From NCBI GenBank assembly GCA_934196725.1, contig CAKPWR010000023.1, forward strand, positions 1 through 36,699: a stretch of DNA of 36,699 nucleotides. The letters are read 5' to 3'. The position numbers and the translations under genes were made by a program. The notes beneath the pieces were generated by a model, which was not told where the DNA came from, made no database searches, and saw only the letters and a list, made by a program, of their open reading frames with translations. Numbering within the stretch: the first letter of the stretch is position 1; every line of letters starts with the position of its first letter. The stretch is from an uncultured Prevotella sp. (lineage in GTDB: Bacteria; Bacteroidota; Bacteroidia; Bacteroidales; Bacteroidaceae). Below, in pieces: positions 16,073-24,542 of this stretch.

Positions 16073-16999
16073 TTATAACAGTCGCTTATATCTCAGGAAG
16101 CCCCAGGAGAGGCCTGATACTACGAATGAGAGAATCAAGGCGAAGGCGAAGCCGTATGGACTTTCCTCCATTCCGTTGATCAGGTTCATACCGAAGAGTG
16201 AGGAAATCAGCGTTGGCAACATCATGACGATGCTGATACTGGTCAAGGTACGCATCGTGGTGTTCATGTTGTTGTTGATGATGCTCGAATAGGTGTCCAT
16301 CGTCGATTCCAGAATGTCGGAATAGATACTCGTCGTCTCTCGCGCCTGCGTCATCTCGATGTTGACGTCTTCAATCAGGTCGGCATCCAACTCGTCCACC
16401 TGCAGCTTGAACTTCAGCTTTGAAAGAAGGTTTTCATTGCCGCGGATCGAAGTGTTGAAGTAGGTGAGGGAGTCTTGCAGGCGGCTGAGTCCTATCAGGC
16501 TCTCGTTGTTCACTCCGTGGTCCAGATTGCGCTTGGCTTTCTCGATGAGCGAGTTGATTTGTTTCAATCGTTTCAGATACCATACGGCAGAGGAGAGGAA
16601 GAGACGGAAGATCATGTCTACATAGTCGGTGAATCCCTCGTTGCGCTTCTGCTGATAGCTTACGAAGTCTATCATCATGTTGGTCTCGTAATAGCATACG
16701 GTGATGGTCACATCGCGCTTGTGGATGATACCCAGTGGCACGGTGGTATACGGCGTACGGCTTCGGATTTCCTTCACATAAGGGATACGCAGAATGATGA
16801 GCATCCAGCCGTCGTCATATTCATAGCGGGCACGCTCATCTGTATCGCTGATGTCCGAGAGGAAATAATCAGGGATCTTGAATTCTTCTTCCAGCAGGCG
16901 CTGATCTTCATCGGTTGGACATGTTACTTGTATCCAGCAGTTTGGCTGCCACTCGTTGAGTACAGTCAGTTTTTTGTCTATATTCCAAAAAGTCTTCAT
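16073..16999 (-). CDS. corA: Magnesium/divalent cation transporter CorA
   Basis: A 308-aa homopentameric channel for Mg2+ (and Co2+/Ni2+) in the inner membrane. The N-terminal three-quarters is the cytoplasmic sensor funnel; the long stalk helix runs about 205-255. Two transmembrane helices lie at the C-terminus (about 252-272 and 283-302). The selectivity motif GMN is at 270-272 (LFGMNLING). The C-terminus ends in basic residues (RYKRLL), as is usual. The 219-bp leader upstream contains a 12-codon upstream ORF and three competing complementary segments, suggesting post-initiation control (see findings). Own terminator 6 bp downstream. Confidence 0.93.
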   Translation of the reverse strand: MKTFWNIDKKLTVLNEWQPNCWIQVTCPTDEDQRLLEEEFKIPDYFLSDISDTDERARYEYDDGWMLIILRIPYVKEIRSRTPYTTVPLGIIHKRDVTITVCYYETNMMIDFVSYQQKRNEGFTDYVDMIFRLFLSSAVWYLKRLKQINSLIEKAKRNLDHGVNNESLIGLSRLQDSLTYFNTSIRGNENLLSKLKFKLQVDELDADLIEDVNIEMTQARETTSIYSDILESTMDTYSSIINNNMNTTMRTLTSISIVMMLPTLISSLFGMNLINGMEESPYGFAFALILSFVVSGLSWGFLRYKRLL

Positions 17000-17009
17000 T
17001 GTTTGCTAT

Positions 17010-17091
17010 TCTCCACAAAATAAAAGGTTTGGGTATGGAGATTAGCCTGGTGAATCGCTTTGGTGCGATCTTGATGGTTGCTGAATCTCCA
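17010..17091 (-). promoter_or_regulatory. Candidate attenuator in the corA leader (three competing segments)
   Basis: On the minus strand, segment A (TGGAGATT, 17091-17084) is a perfect 8-bp complement of segment B (AATCTCCA, 17043-17036). Segment C (TGGAGA, 17015-17010), 10 nt before the corA ATG, can pair with the same B over 6 bp. A:B encloses an inner hairpin (ATCGC / GCGAT, 17069-17065 with 17058-17054). A:B and B:C are mutually exclusive; B:C would cover the translation start region. Segment A begins four bases after the upstream ORF's stop codon. Confidence 0.5.
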
Positions 17092-17095
17092 CGCC

Positions 17096-17134
17096 TTACA
17101 GATTATTGAAATTCTCCGCGTGATAATCGTCCAT
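17096..17134 (-). CDS. Upstream leader ORF of corA (12 codons)
   Basis: ATG at 17134 to TAA at 17096 encodes MDDYHAENFNNL. It lies in the corA leader, 96 nt before the corA start and downstream of the possible -7 box at 17218-17225. Inside it GATTAT (17101-17106) and ATAATC (17123-17128) can pair. The stop codon sits four bases before segment A of the candidate attenuator, so a ribosome finishing or stalling here would mask A. No database match can be claimed. The call rests on position and on the logic of the following structure. Confidence 0.4.
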   Translation of the reverse strand: MDDYHAENFNNL

Positions 17135-17217
17135 TTTTGTTAATAATTAATTGAAACTTGTGCAAGGTCTTTGTATCGCATTTTACTACGGTATGACAAG
17201 CCTCGCGAAATTGCCTG

Positions 17218-17225
17218 CAAAGTTA
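17218..17225 (-). promoter_or_regulatory. Possible -7 box of corA
   Basis: Minus-strand TAACTTTG fits TAnnTTTG. It would give a leader of about 210 nt that includes the 12-codon ORF. No -33 TTTG was found 19-21 bp upstream. Confidence 0.4.
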
Positions 17226-17250
17226 ATGATTTTAATCGAGAAAAGGGAAA

Positions 17251-17288
17251 AAAAAGCCGAGAAAATTCTTTCCCGGCTTTCTTTTTTA
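17251..17288 (-). terminator. pepD terminator
   Basis: On the minus strand AAAGCCGGG and CTCGGCTTT form a stem followed by a run of T. It lies 24 bp after the pepD stop. Confidence 0.75.
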
Positions 17289-17312
17289 ATCTTTTTGTAA
17301 TTTTCTGCTTAC

Positions 17313-18776
17313 TTATTTTGCTGGAATTTCAGCCAGCAGCTGCTTCATCAGATTCCAGAAAGGAGCCACGCAGCTAATCTGGCAGCGCTCATTGGCTGTA
17401 TGAGGGCTGAGCAATGTAGGACCGAAGGAAACCACATCGAGGTGAGGATACTTGCCCAGGATGATAGAGCACTCCAAACCTGCGTGTACAGCCTGAACTA
17501 CGCCGTCTTTGCCGTTCTGCTCCTTGTAAACCTTCAATACATGTTCCAGAATGTCGCTCTTTGGGTTAGGGTTCCAGCCGCCGTATGCACCGCTGAATTC
17601 CACCTTCATGCCAGCCATGTTGAAGCAGCTCTCCATCATGGTTGCGAGATACATCTTGTAGTACTCATGGCTTGAACGGGCCAATATCTTGATGGCTGCC
17701 TTGCCGTCGCCAATCTCGATGATGGCGAGGTTGGAAGAGGTTTCTACGATACCTGGCATAGATGGAGCCATGCGCAGTACACCGTCGTGGCAAGCAAAGA
17801 TGGCGTCTACTAGGTTGTCCTGAATCTCCTGAGGAACCTCCTTGGCAGGAGTCTCTACGTTTTCTGTGAAGAACTCGATGTTCTCTGCTACCTCGATACC
17901 CTGGAACTCGTCGATGATTTCGTCCTTCCAGTCTGCTACCATGTCGTTCAAAGCCTCAACGTTCTCCTTTGGCAAGGTCAATACTACCTCTGCCTGGAAT
18001 GGGATGGCATTGCGCATGTTGCCGCCCTGCCATGAGGCCAGACGTGCATCAAGCTCTGAGATAGCCTCACGTACGAAGCGAACCATGCACTTGTTGGCGT
18101 TGGCTCTGCCCTCGTTGATCTCGATGCCTGAGTGACCGCCCTTCAAGCCCTTCAAGGTAACCTTCACGGCTGCGTCGTCCTTGTCTGTCTCTACCTCCTG
18201 GTAGTCGAGTGTAGCTGTGATGTCAATACCGCCTGCGCTGCCGATGACGAACTCACCCCAAACCTCTGTGTCAAGGTTCAGGAGGATGTCGCCGTTCAGC
18301 TCGCCCTCAGGAAGACCGTTGGCACCAAACATGCCTGTCTCTTCGTCAGCGGTGATAAGACCCTCTACCGGACCGTGCTGCAAGTCCTTAGCTTCCATGA
18401 CTGCCATGATGGTAGCCACGCCGAGACCGTCGTCGCTTCCGAGGGTAGTATGATTAGCACGAACCCAGTCGCCATCGATGATGGTTTCGATAGGGTCGTT
18501 TTCAAAGTCGTGATTGCTCTCAGGTGCTTTCTGAGGAACCATGTCCATGTGAGCCTGGAGGATAACGCCCTTACGGTTCTCCATACCCGGAGTGGCAGGC
18601 TTGCGCATCACGATGTTGCCCGCAGCATCCTGGAATGCCTCTACACCTGCTTCCTTTGCCCAGTTGAGCAAATAAGCTTGAATTTTCTCCAAATGTCCTG
18701 ATGGACGTGGAACTTGTGTTAACTTGTCGAAGTTGCGCCAGATTTCAACTGGACTCAGATTCTTAATGTCAGCCAT
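17313..18776 (-). CDS. pepD: Aminoacyl-histidine dipeptidase (M20C, PepD)
   Basis: A 487-aa cytosolic metallopeptidase that hydrolyses dipeptides with an unblocked N-terminus, including Xaa-His. M20 motifs are intact: LQAHMDMVPQKAP (metal His and the following Asp), TLGSDDGLGVATIMAVME (bridging Asp), and ITADEETGMFGANGL (general-base Glu followed by the metal Glu). KGLKGGHSGIEI belongs to the lid domain. The length matches the family (about 485). It is the downstream partner of the membrane protein gene at 18866-19864. No TAnnTTTG box was found in the 89-bp gap, which is filled with heptamer repeats, so the two may be cotranscribed. Own terminator downstream. Confidence 0.95.
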   Translation of the reverse strand: MADIKNLSPVEIWRNFDKLTQVPRPSGHLEKIQAYLLNWAKEAGVEAFQDAAGNIVMRKPATPGMENRKGVILQAHMDMVPQKAPESNHDFENDPIETIIDGDWVRANHTTLGSDDGLGVATIMAVMEAKDLQHGPVEGLITADEETGMFGANGLPEGELNGDILLNLDTEVWGEFVIGSAGGIDITATLDYQEVETDKDDAAVKVTLKGLKGGHSGIEINEGRANANKCMVRFVREAISELDARLASWQGGNMRNAIPFQAEVVLTLPKENVEALNDMVADWKDEIIDEFQGIEVAENIEFFTENVETPAKEVPQEIQDNLVDAIFACHDGVLRMAPSMPGIVETSSNLAIIEIGDGKAAIKILARSSHEYYKMYLATMMESCFNMAGMKVEFSGAYGGWNPNPKSDILEHVLKVYKEQNGKDGVVQAVHAGLECSIILGKYPHLDVVSFGPTLLSPHTANERCQISCVAPFWNLMKQLLAEIPAK

Positions 18777-18790
18777 AATATTTATATTTT

Positions 18791-18885
18791 AATGTTAAAT
18801 GTTCAATGTTAAATGTTAAATTGGGCATACGCCCTAAAGCAAGAGAATTCTTCACTCTTCGCTCTTCACTCTTCACTCTTCACTT
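18791..18885. repeat. Two heptamer arrays upstream of pepD
   Basis: The first array (about 18791-18822) has units GTTAAAT/GTTCAAT with period 7. The second (about 18850-18885) has units CACTCTT with period 7 and contains the stop and last codons of the upstream gene. Between them lies a small GGGC-ATAC-GCCC hairpin at about 18824-18835. Confidence 0.75.
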
Positions 18886-19864
18886 TCCTCGTAAACGCCA
18901 GGGCTATCCAGGCGTAGATGCCCAGAAGGATGACGAGCAGTGTCTGCACCGAGTGGACGATGAGTACGAAGAAGAGGGCGTCGGTCTGCTGGATGCCGTA
19001 GAGAATGAGCATAGTCTTCACGGCAAAGTGCCACGGACCTGCTCCGTTGGGAGTCGGTACGATGACTGCGATGCTGCCCACGATGAAGGTTACCAGTCCA
19101 CACATCAGACTGAGATGCGATGTCGCCTCAAAGCACTGGAACGTGAGATAGTAGTGGAAGAAGTAACTCAGCCAGATGCCAAGCGTGAGGGCGATATAGA
19201 GAGGTACGTTCTTCACGCCCTTCAGCGAGATGATGCCCTGCCACAGTCCGCTTAGCGTAGCTTTCACCTTATTATATATAGCGAGCTTCTTCAGCAAGAA
19301 GTGCAGCAGGATGAGTACGGCGATGCCGCAGACTACCGTTACGAAATAGCCCGTGGCGGTGAATTTTCCCAGGATGCTATCCATGCTGGTACCCGTCTTG
19401 TCAAAGAAGTTCAGGAATACCGGTATCTGCATCAGAAACACCATTCCGGTGATGAGAAGTACCAGCAGCGAGTCGATGGCTCGCTCCGTAACCACCGTTC
19501 CCAGAGCTTTAGGGAAGGATACGCCGTCATATCGTTTCAGCACGGCACATCGTGCAAATTCTCCCGATCTCGGGATGACGAGACTCAGTGCATATGATAG
19601 AAAGATGGAGTTCACGCTTACATGTGTGCGTGCTTTTTCGCCCAGTGGCTCCAATGACTGTTTCCATCTCCATCCCCTGAACAGCTGCGCTGTAATGCCA
19701 AATGGGAACGACAGCAGCATCCAGGTCCAGCTCATCTTGTGGAGCACCACGTCCTCCACCTGCTTGAAGTCGAAACCCCGATACATCCAATAAAGGATGG
19801 CACCACCCAATACGAGCGATAGCCCCACCTTCCAAATGTTGTTTGCTATCTTCTTTATATCCAT
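18866..19864 (-). CDS. LPG synthase-like flippase-domain membrane protein (UPF0104)
   Basis: From the ATG at 19864 (MDIKKIANNIWKVGLSLVLG) this is a 332-aa integral membrane protein with about eight hydrophobic segments. It matches the lysylphosphatidylglycerol synthase transmembrane domain / UPF0104 family: LSFPFGITAQLFRGWRWKQS, LSYALSLVIPRSGEFARCAV and GSIAVIVPTPNGAGPWHFAV are conserved blocks. It lacks the soluble aminoacyl-transfer domain of MprF, so transfer of amino acids to lipid is not implied; a lipid transport role is inference. The open frame extends to 20029, but a -7 box at 19881-19874 and the lack of homology upstream favour 19864. The C-terminal KSEE lies in a heptamer repeat. 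Divergent from ksgA. Confidence 0.85.
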   Translation of the reverse strand: MDIKKIANNIWKVGLSLVLGGAILYWMYRGFDFKQVEDVVLHKMSWTWMLLSFPFGITAQLFRGWRWKQSLEPLGEKARTHVSVNSIFLSYALSLVIPRSGEFARCAVLKRYDGVSFPKALGTVVTERAIDSLLVLLITGMVFLMQIPVFLNFFDKTGTSMDSILGKFTATGYFVTVVCGIAVLILLHFLLKKLAIYNKVKATLSGLWQGIISLKGVKNVPLYIALTLGIWLSYFFHYYLTFQCFEATSHLSLMCGLVTFIVGSIAVIVPTPNGAGPWHFAVKTMLILYGIQQTDALFFVLIVHSVQTLLVILLGIYAWIALAFTRKVKSEE

Positions 19865-19873
19865 AATTAGATG

Positions 19874-19881
19874 CAAAGTTA
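19874..19881 (-). promoter_or_regulatory. -7 box of the UPF0104 gene
   Basis: Minus-strand TAACTTTG lies 9 bp before the chosen ATG at 19864, so the mRNA would have a very short leader. No clear -33. Confidence 0.4.
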
Positions 19882-20018
19882 ATACTTTTCTTGTCAATAT
19901 CGCACGAAAGTGCATATTTTTAGCATAAATAAACGCTTGCCCCTCATTTCTTTCCCTCTTTTTTCTATAAAAGTTAAAAAAAAATGTATTCAATGGGCTA
20001 TTTCTCGAAAAATAATCG

Positions 20019-20026
20019 TATTTTTG
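20019..20026 (+). promoter_or_regulatory. -7 box of ksgA-frr-rsgA
   Basis: TATTTTTG fits TAnnTTTG, 21 bp before the ksgA ATG. The -33 region is degenerate. Confidence 0.45.
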
Positions 20027-20047
20027 CAAAAAATATATTTATAACGT

Positions 20048-20857
20048 ATGAAAGCTGTAAAGCCAAAGAAAAATCTAGGTCAGCACTTCCTTACTGACCT
20101 CAACATAGCAAAGCGCATCGCTGATACGGTGGATGCCTGCCCGGATATTCCTGTTCTTGAAATCGGACCAGGTATGGGCGTTCTTACCCAGTATCTTGTG
20201 GAGAAGCCGCGCCCCGTGAAGGCGGTGGAAATCGACTCCGAGTCGGTAGCTTACCTGCATGAGAACTTCCCTACGCTCAAGGACAACATCATCGGGGAGG
20301 ACTTCCTGCGCATGGATCTGAACGAGATATTTGATGGAAAGCAGTTTGTGCTCACGGGCAATTATCCTTATGACATCTCTTCGCAGATCTTCTTCAAAAT
20401 GCTCGACTACAAGGACCTCATTCCTTGCTGCACGGGCATGATCCAGCGCGAGGTGGCGCTCCGTATGGCTTCCGAGCCGGGCAACAAGGCGTATGGAATC
20501 CTCAGTGTGCTCATCCAGGCATGGTACGATGTGGAGTATCTCTTCACCGTAGACGAAGGCGTGTTCAATCCGCCGCCAAAGGTGAAGAGTGCCGTAATCC
20601 GCATGACCCGCAACGAGGTAACCGATCTGGGATGCGATGAGAAACTCTTCAAGCGATTGGTGAAGACCGTGTTCAACCAGCGCCGCAAGATGCTGCGCGT
20701 CAGTCTCAAGCAGATGTTCCCTGGTGTAACCCCACGCGAGGATTTCTACACCACCGATATCATGACCAAGCGCCCGGAACAGCTCACTATCCAGCAGTTT
20801 GTTGAACTGACCAACTATGTGGGCGAGGAATTGAAAAGATTAGAATTAATAAAATAA
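20048..20857 (+). CDS. rsmA: 16S rRNA (adenine1518/1519-N6)-dimethyltransferase
   Basis: KsgA/RsmA, 269 aa. It dimethylates two adjacent adenines in helix 45 of 16S rRNA, a late checkpoint in 30S assembly. KKNLGQHFLTDLNIAKRIAD is the family N-terminus. The SAM site is VLEIGPGMGVLTQYL (36-50), and the catalytic motif is GNYPYDISS (104-112). The C-terminal domain includes VFNQRRKMLRVSLKQMF. Length is typical. First gene of a run with frr (13 bp later) and rsgA, all concerned with ribosome maturation or recycling. Confidence 0.97.
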   Translation: MKAVKPKKNLGQHFLTDLNIAKRIADTVDACPDIPVLEIGPGMGVLTQYLVEKPRPVKAVEIDSESVAYLHENFPTLKDNIIGEDFLRMDLNEIFDGKQFVLTGNYPYDISSQIFFKMLDYKDLIPCCTGMIQREVALRMASEPGNKAYGILSVLIQAWYDVEYLFTVDEGVFNPPPKVKSAVIRMTRNEVTDLGCDEKLFKRLVKTVFNQRRKMLRVSLKQMFPGVTPREDFYTTDIMTKRPEQLTIQQFVELTNYVGEELKRLELIK

Positions 20858-20870
20858 AAAACATATTATT

Positions 20871-21431
20871 ATGATAGACGTAAAAGAAACTTTGAATTCA
20901 GCAGGTGAGCGTATGGAGATGGCAGCAATGTATCTCGCAGAAGAGCTCTCTCATGTTCGTGCAGGTCGTGCCAATGTGGCTATTCTCGACGGTGTGCGCG
21001 TAAATAGTTATGGCAGCATGGTCCCTTTAAACCAGGTTGCTACTGTTACAACCCCTGATGCCCGTACCATCGCTATCCGCCCTTGGGACAAGAAGGCCAT
21101 CCGTGACATCGAGAAGGCAATCATGGACAGCGGCGTAGGTATCACTCCTGAAAACAATGGCGAAATCGTACGCCTCGGTATCCCTCAGCCTACCGGTGAG
21201 CGCCGTAAGGAGCTCGTCAAGCAGTGCAACAAGATTGCCGAGCGTGCCAAGATCGAGGTTCGCAACGTGCGTCAGGAAATCAAGGAGAAGCTGAAGAAGG
21301 CTATCAAGGATGGCCTTTCTGAGGACTTGGAGAAGGATGCTGAAAACGATTTGCAGAAGCTTCACGATAAGTACATCAAGCAGCTCGATGCCTTGATGGA
21401 CGAGAAGGAAAAGGAAATTATGACAGTCTAA
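20871..21431 (+). CDS. frr: Ribosome recycling factor
   Basis: A 186-aa cytoplasmic protein that, with EF-G, splits post-termination ribosomes. LSHVRAGRANVAILDGVRVN (about 28-47) and PLNQVATVTTPDARTIAIRP are the family hallmarks. The C-terminal three-helix bundle includes RRKELVKQCNKIAERAKIEV and VRQEIKEKLKKA. Length is typical. Cotranscribed with rsmA, with 13 bp between them; rsgA follows after 39 bp. Confidence 0.97.
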   Translation: MIDVKETLNSAGERMEMAAMYLAEELSHVRAGRANVAILDGVRVNSYGSMVPLNQVATVTTPDARTIAIRPWDKKAIRDIEKAIMDSGVGITPENNGEIVRLGIPQPTGERRKELVKQCNKIAERAKIEVRNVRQEIKEKLKKAIKDGLSEDLEKDAENDLQKLHDKYIKQLDALMDEKEKEIMTV

Positions 21432-21470
21432 AGAACAGCTTTCAAAGGCTTACATTATTGATAAGTGATA

Positions 21471-22403
21471 ATGAGAGGACTCGTTATTAAGAATACAGGC
21501 AGCTGGTACACCGTCAAGACTGACGATGGCCAGCTGATTGAAAGTAAAATAAAAGGCAATTTCCGACTGAAGGGCATCCGCAGTACCAATCCTGTGGCTG
21601 TGGGCGACTATGTGCAGCTCATCACCAACCAGGAAGGCACCGCTTTCATCTCTTCTATCGAAGACCGCCGAAACTATATCATCCGTAAATCGCCTAACCT
21701 CAGTAAGCAGAGTCATATCCTGGCTGCCAACGTAGACCAGGCGCTGCTTGTGGTTACGGTGAATTACCCACAGACATCTACCACCTTCATCGATAGGTTC
21801 CTGGCCGGTGCCGAGGCATACAGAGTGCCAGTCATCATCATTTTCAACAAGACCGATCTTCTTACCGAAGAAGAACTCCACTATCAGAAGATGATGTGCA
21901 CACTCTATGAAACCATCGGCTACCAGTGTATCGAACTCTCGGCAGCAACAGGCGAAGGTGTTGACGAATTACGCTCTTTCATCAAGGAGAAGAAATCGCT
22001 GCTCAGCGGCAACAGTGGAGTAGGGAAGTCTACCCTCATCAACCAGCTGATTCCTGATGCCGAACAGCGCACAGCCGAAATCAGCGAGGCTCACAATAGC
22101 GGTATGCATACCACCACCTTCAGCGAAATGCTGGAGTTGCCGGAAGGTGGCTATCTTATTGATACTCCGGGTATCAAGGGTTTTGGTACCTTTGATATCG
22201 AGAAGGAAGAGCTGACCAGTTACTTTAAGGAGATATTCAAGTTCTCACAGGATTGCAAGTTCTCCGACTGCACCCATACCCACGAACCGGGTTGCGCGGT
22301 CATCAAGGCGGTAGAGGAGCATTATATCGCTGCCAGCCGCTATCAGAGCTATCTCTCCATGCTCGAAGATAAAGACGAGAATAAGTACAGGGAGGCGTTC
22401 TAG
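21471..22403 (+). CDS. rsgA: Ribosome small-subunit-dependent GTPase A
   Basis: A 310-aa circularly permuted GTPase (YjeQ/RsgA) that checks 30S maturation. The OB-fold covers about 1-68. Motifs occur in permuted order: G4 NKTD (126-129), G1 GNSGVGKS (180-187), G2 near HTTT (213-216) and G3 DTPG (231-234). A zinc motif follows: Cys262, Cys267, His269/His271 and Cys275. A GTG at 21465 is also in frame, but the ATG at 21471 ([10 protein letters not shown]) fits the family better. Third gene after rsmA and frr. Since RsgA is inhibited by (p)ppGpp in other bacteria, it is a plausible target of the Rsh encoded in this window. Confidence 0.95.
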   Translation: MRGLVIKNTGSWYTVKTDDGQLIESKIKGNFRLKGIRSTNPVAVGDYVQLITNQEGTAFISSIEDRRNYIIRKSPNLSKQSHILAANVDQALLVVTVNYPQTSTTFIDRFLAGAEAYRVPVIIIFNKTDLLTEEELHYQKMMCTLYETIGYQCIELSAATGEGVDELRSFIKEKKSLLSGNSGVGKSTLINQLIPDAEQRTAEISEAHNSGMHTTTFSEMLELPEGGYLIDTPGIKGFGTFDIEKEELTSYFKEIFKFSQDCKFSDCTHTHEPGCAVIKAVEEHYIAASRYQSYLSMLEDKDENKYREAF

Positions 22404-22452
22404 AAAGTGAAGATTTAAGAACGAATCGTGAAGAACGAAGAGTGAAGATTTA
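22404..22452 (+). repeat. GTGAAGA-type repeats between rsgA and the AraC gene
   Basis: The 61-bp gap holds two copies of GTGAAGATTTAA and intervening GTGAAGAACGAAGA. The units belong to the same GTGAAGA/TCTTCAC family that recurs at 18850-18885 and 35596-36067. Confidence 0.6.
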
Positions 22453-22464
22453 AAAAACGTATTA

Positions 22465-23376
22465 ATGAAGGAACAGAAGGACGTAAGACAGCGCATCGCG
22501 GAAGGTGAGTTTGCTCAGAGTGCCGAGATCAGCGCCAGCTATCTCGACGAGGATATCTTGATTATCGACAATCTCAAGGTATTACAGAATCCCGACCCCG
22601 TGAGGTTGCAGATGAACATGATTGCATCCTGTCTCAGAGGCTCTTTGAAGGCTGATCTGAACGGACGGGAGGTAGTGGTAGAGAAGGGCGATATTTTTAT
22701 CAGTCCACCTAATTCCATGCTCGATATCATAGAGGTGTCGGCTGACTTTTTGGGTACAGCAATGTGCGTCAGCAATCATGGCATGATGAACATCCTTCAG
22801 TCCAATATCTCGGTATGGAACCGTGCAGTGTATATCAGCAAGCTGTCGGTATTGAAGATGAACGAAACCGACCAGGTATTCTATACCAAGTTTACCGATC
22901 TGGTGCGTCTCTGTCTCGATCCTACTTTCAGCGATCGCAGTTCCTGGAAGCCATATCGTCGTGAAATCGTAGAGACGCTGCTCAAGAGTGCGCTTCTTGC
23001 CGTGAGCAATCTGCTTCTCGAGGGCTTGCCTAAGGACGAGAGTGTCTCCAGCACGAGTGATCTTTTCGACAAGTTTCTGAAGATGTTGCAGCAGAGCGAA
23101 ATCAAGCACCAGCCTGTAGAATATTTTGCCCAGCAGCTGTGCATTACGCCTAAGTATCTCTCCATCATCAGCAAGCGTCATTCGGGCAAGACGGCGATAG
23201 AATGGATTACGGAATATACCCTTGCCGATATCACCTATTATCTCCGTTCCACCACAAAGTCGATTAAGGAGATTTCAGGCATTCTGGGCTTCTCCAATAC
23301 CTCTTTCTTCGGAAAGTATGTCAGGGAGCATCTCCACATGTCGCCGCTGAAATACCGCGAAAGTTTGAGAAAATAG
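22465..23376 (+). CDS. AraC-family transcriptional regulator
   Basis: A 303-aa cytoplasmic regulator. Residues about 1-190 form a cupin-like sensor domain with no residues I can tie to a ligand. The C-terminal AraC/XylS double helix-turn-helix (about 210-303) includes YFAQQLCITPKYLSIISKRH, TAIEWITEYTLADITYYLRS and the second-helix signature IKEISGILGFSNTSFFGKYV followed by P.YR. It is typical of the stand-alone AraC regulators common in Prevotella and Bacteroides. It lies between rsgA and the tmRNA gene and is followed by a strong terminator. Targets are unknown. Confidence 0.88.
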   Translation: MKEQKDVRQRIAEGEFAQSAEISASYLDEDILIIDNLKVLQNPDPVRLQMNMIASCLRGSLKADLNGREVVVEKGDIFISPPNSMLDIIEVSADFLGTAMCVSNHGMMNILQSNISVWNRAVYISKLSVLKMNETDQVFYTKFTDLVRLCLDPTFSDRSSWKPYRREIVETLLKSALLAVSNLLLEGLPKDESVSSTSDLFDKFLKMLQQSEIKHQPVEYFAQQLCITPKYLSIISKRHSGKTAIEWITEYTLADITYYLRSTTKSIKEISGILGFSNTSFFGKYVREHLHMSPLKYRESLRK

Positions 23377-23430
23377 AATCATCAATAGTATATAGTGCTG
23401 TTTGAAAGTTCAATGGCATATATAAACAAA

Positions 23431-23466
23431 AAAAAGAAGTCGCTGAGGAATCAGCGACTTCTTTTT
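23431..23466. terminator. Bidirectional terminator, AraC gene / ssrA
   Basis: Perfect 16-bp stem (23431-23446 with 23451-23466) around a GGAA tetraloop, with A and T runs on both sides. It ends the AraC transcript and the convergent tmRNA. Confidence 0.9.
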
Positions 23467-23477
23467 GCTTTCTAGGG

Positions 23478-23872
23478 TGGAGCTGGAGGGAATCGAACCC
23501 TCGTCCGCACAAGGAAACCATATGCTTTCTACATGCTTATTCCAGCCTTCAATTTTCGAGGTATGGCAAGACCTGGACCACCAACCATACCCTTATCCTC
23601 TAAAATTTCATCCATGCAACGAGGCGTACATGAACTATTTCCGATTTACCTGCACCGCTTGATCAACAAGATTCGGAACTACATCCGTTGAGCGATGTCT
23701 CGTTCCTGCACCCTGTGCTGGAATAAAGCTAGTTTACTGTACTTCGACTAGGCAGCGAGAGCGTAGTTATTTTCGCCAATTAATTTTTTGTTCACTAGGA
23801 TTTAGGAGGTAGCCAACGAGCCTCCGCATGCTTACATACCATTTCATCTCGCCGTCAAATCCAGTCAACCCC
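23478..23872 (-). ncRNA. ssrA: Transfer-messenger RNA (tmRNA)
   Basis: About 395 nt on the minus strand. The 5' end GGGGTTGACTGGATTTGACG (from 23872) and the 3' end GGTTCGATTCCCTCCAGCTC form the tRNA-like domain; GGGGTTG pairs with CAGCTCC. The tag ORF lies at 23777-23748 and encodes GENNYALAA then TAG, matching the Bacteroides-type tag. It rescues stalled ribosomes and marks their products for proteolysis. The sequence after the discriminator A is CCC rather than CCA, so CCA must be added or completed after transcription. The promoter is at 23896-23927 and the terminator at 23431-23466. Confidence 0.97.
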
Positions 23873-23895
23873 GAGATTTCTTTGATACTAGGATG

Positions 23896-23927
23896 CAAAG
23901 TTAATGCGAAAAAATGTAATCTCCAAA
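23896..23927 (-). promoter_or_regulatory. Promoter of ssrA
   Basis: Minus-strand TTTG at 23927-23924, a 20-bp spacer, then TAACTTTG at 23903-23896. Exact consensus, 24 bp before the mature 5' end. Confidence 0.7.
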
Positions 23928-24060
23928 TTTTTTGCCGAAAATTTTTGTTTTTAATTGAGAATTCTGTGAAAAACGTAAATTTTGTGGGGGAACTGAGTAA
24001 GACTTGGTACGGAGAGGGTACGGAGCTGGTCCTGCTTTAAGCGGAAACAGAGAAGCTTTT

Positions 24061-24540
24061 TCAAACCTGTTTTTCTATCCAAGCCATCAGTACCGCTACT
24101 GCATATTGCTGTTCTTCTTTTGTCAATTGTCTTCCGGCAGGTATATGATGCCATTTGAAGAAGCATCCACGACAGCAGCAGCCTGTAGCATGCTGGGCTA
24201 TAAATACAGGATGACCTCTCATCGGCGTCTGCTTGCCGTCATTGGGAATCACGGCAGGAGCAAGGCGTTTGGCTACGAAATCCTCCGCATGTTTACGGAT
24301 GGTAGCCAAGCCCTTTTCTGCAATATAATCCTTATCCCTCTTCGAAAGATGGAATCGACTGCGGAATGCTGATTGGGAAAGTCTTTCAAACAGCTCTGTC
24401 AAGTCATACTCTTTGTCTGGAGAGGTATGGTTTTCCTTGTTTTCTGAAGAGGCAGAGTCTTTCTGATAATCCTCTTCCTCCGCAGAAAACAAATCCAGTT
24501 CAACATATTTTGGTTGGTTTACAGCTGAATCTTTTCTCAT
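24061..24540 (-). CDS. DUF4186 family protein
   Basis: A 159-aa protein of unknown function. Residues 1-45 are acidic and low-complexity. The DUF4186 domain (about 48-157) contains FRSRFHLSKRDKDYIAEKGL, RKHAEDFVAKRLAP and NDGKQTPMRGHPVFIAQHAT, and then a striking GCCCRGC cluster followed by KWHHIPAGRQLT. The cysteines and nearby histidines suggest a metal or iron-sulfur site, which is inference. It starts two bases after the stop of the MFS gene and is the last gene of the apparent ogt-MFS-DUF4186 run. No clear terminator was seen downstream. Confidence 0.8.
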   Translation of the reverse strand: MRKDSAVNQPKYVELDLFSAEEEDYQKDSASSENKENHTSPDKEYDLTELFERLSQSAFRSRFHLSKRDKDYIAEKGLATIRKHAEDFVAKRLAPAVIPNDGKQTPMRGHPVFIAQHATGCCCRGCFFKWHHIPAGRQLTKEEQQYAVAVLMAWIEKQV

Positions 24541-24542
24541 AA

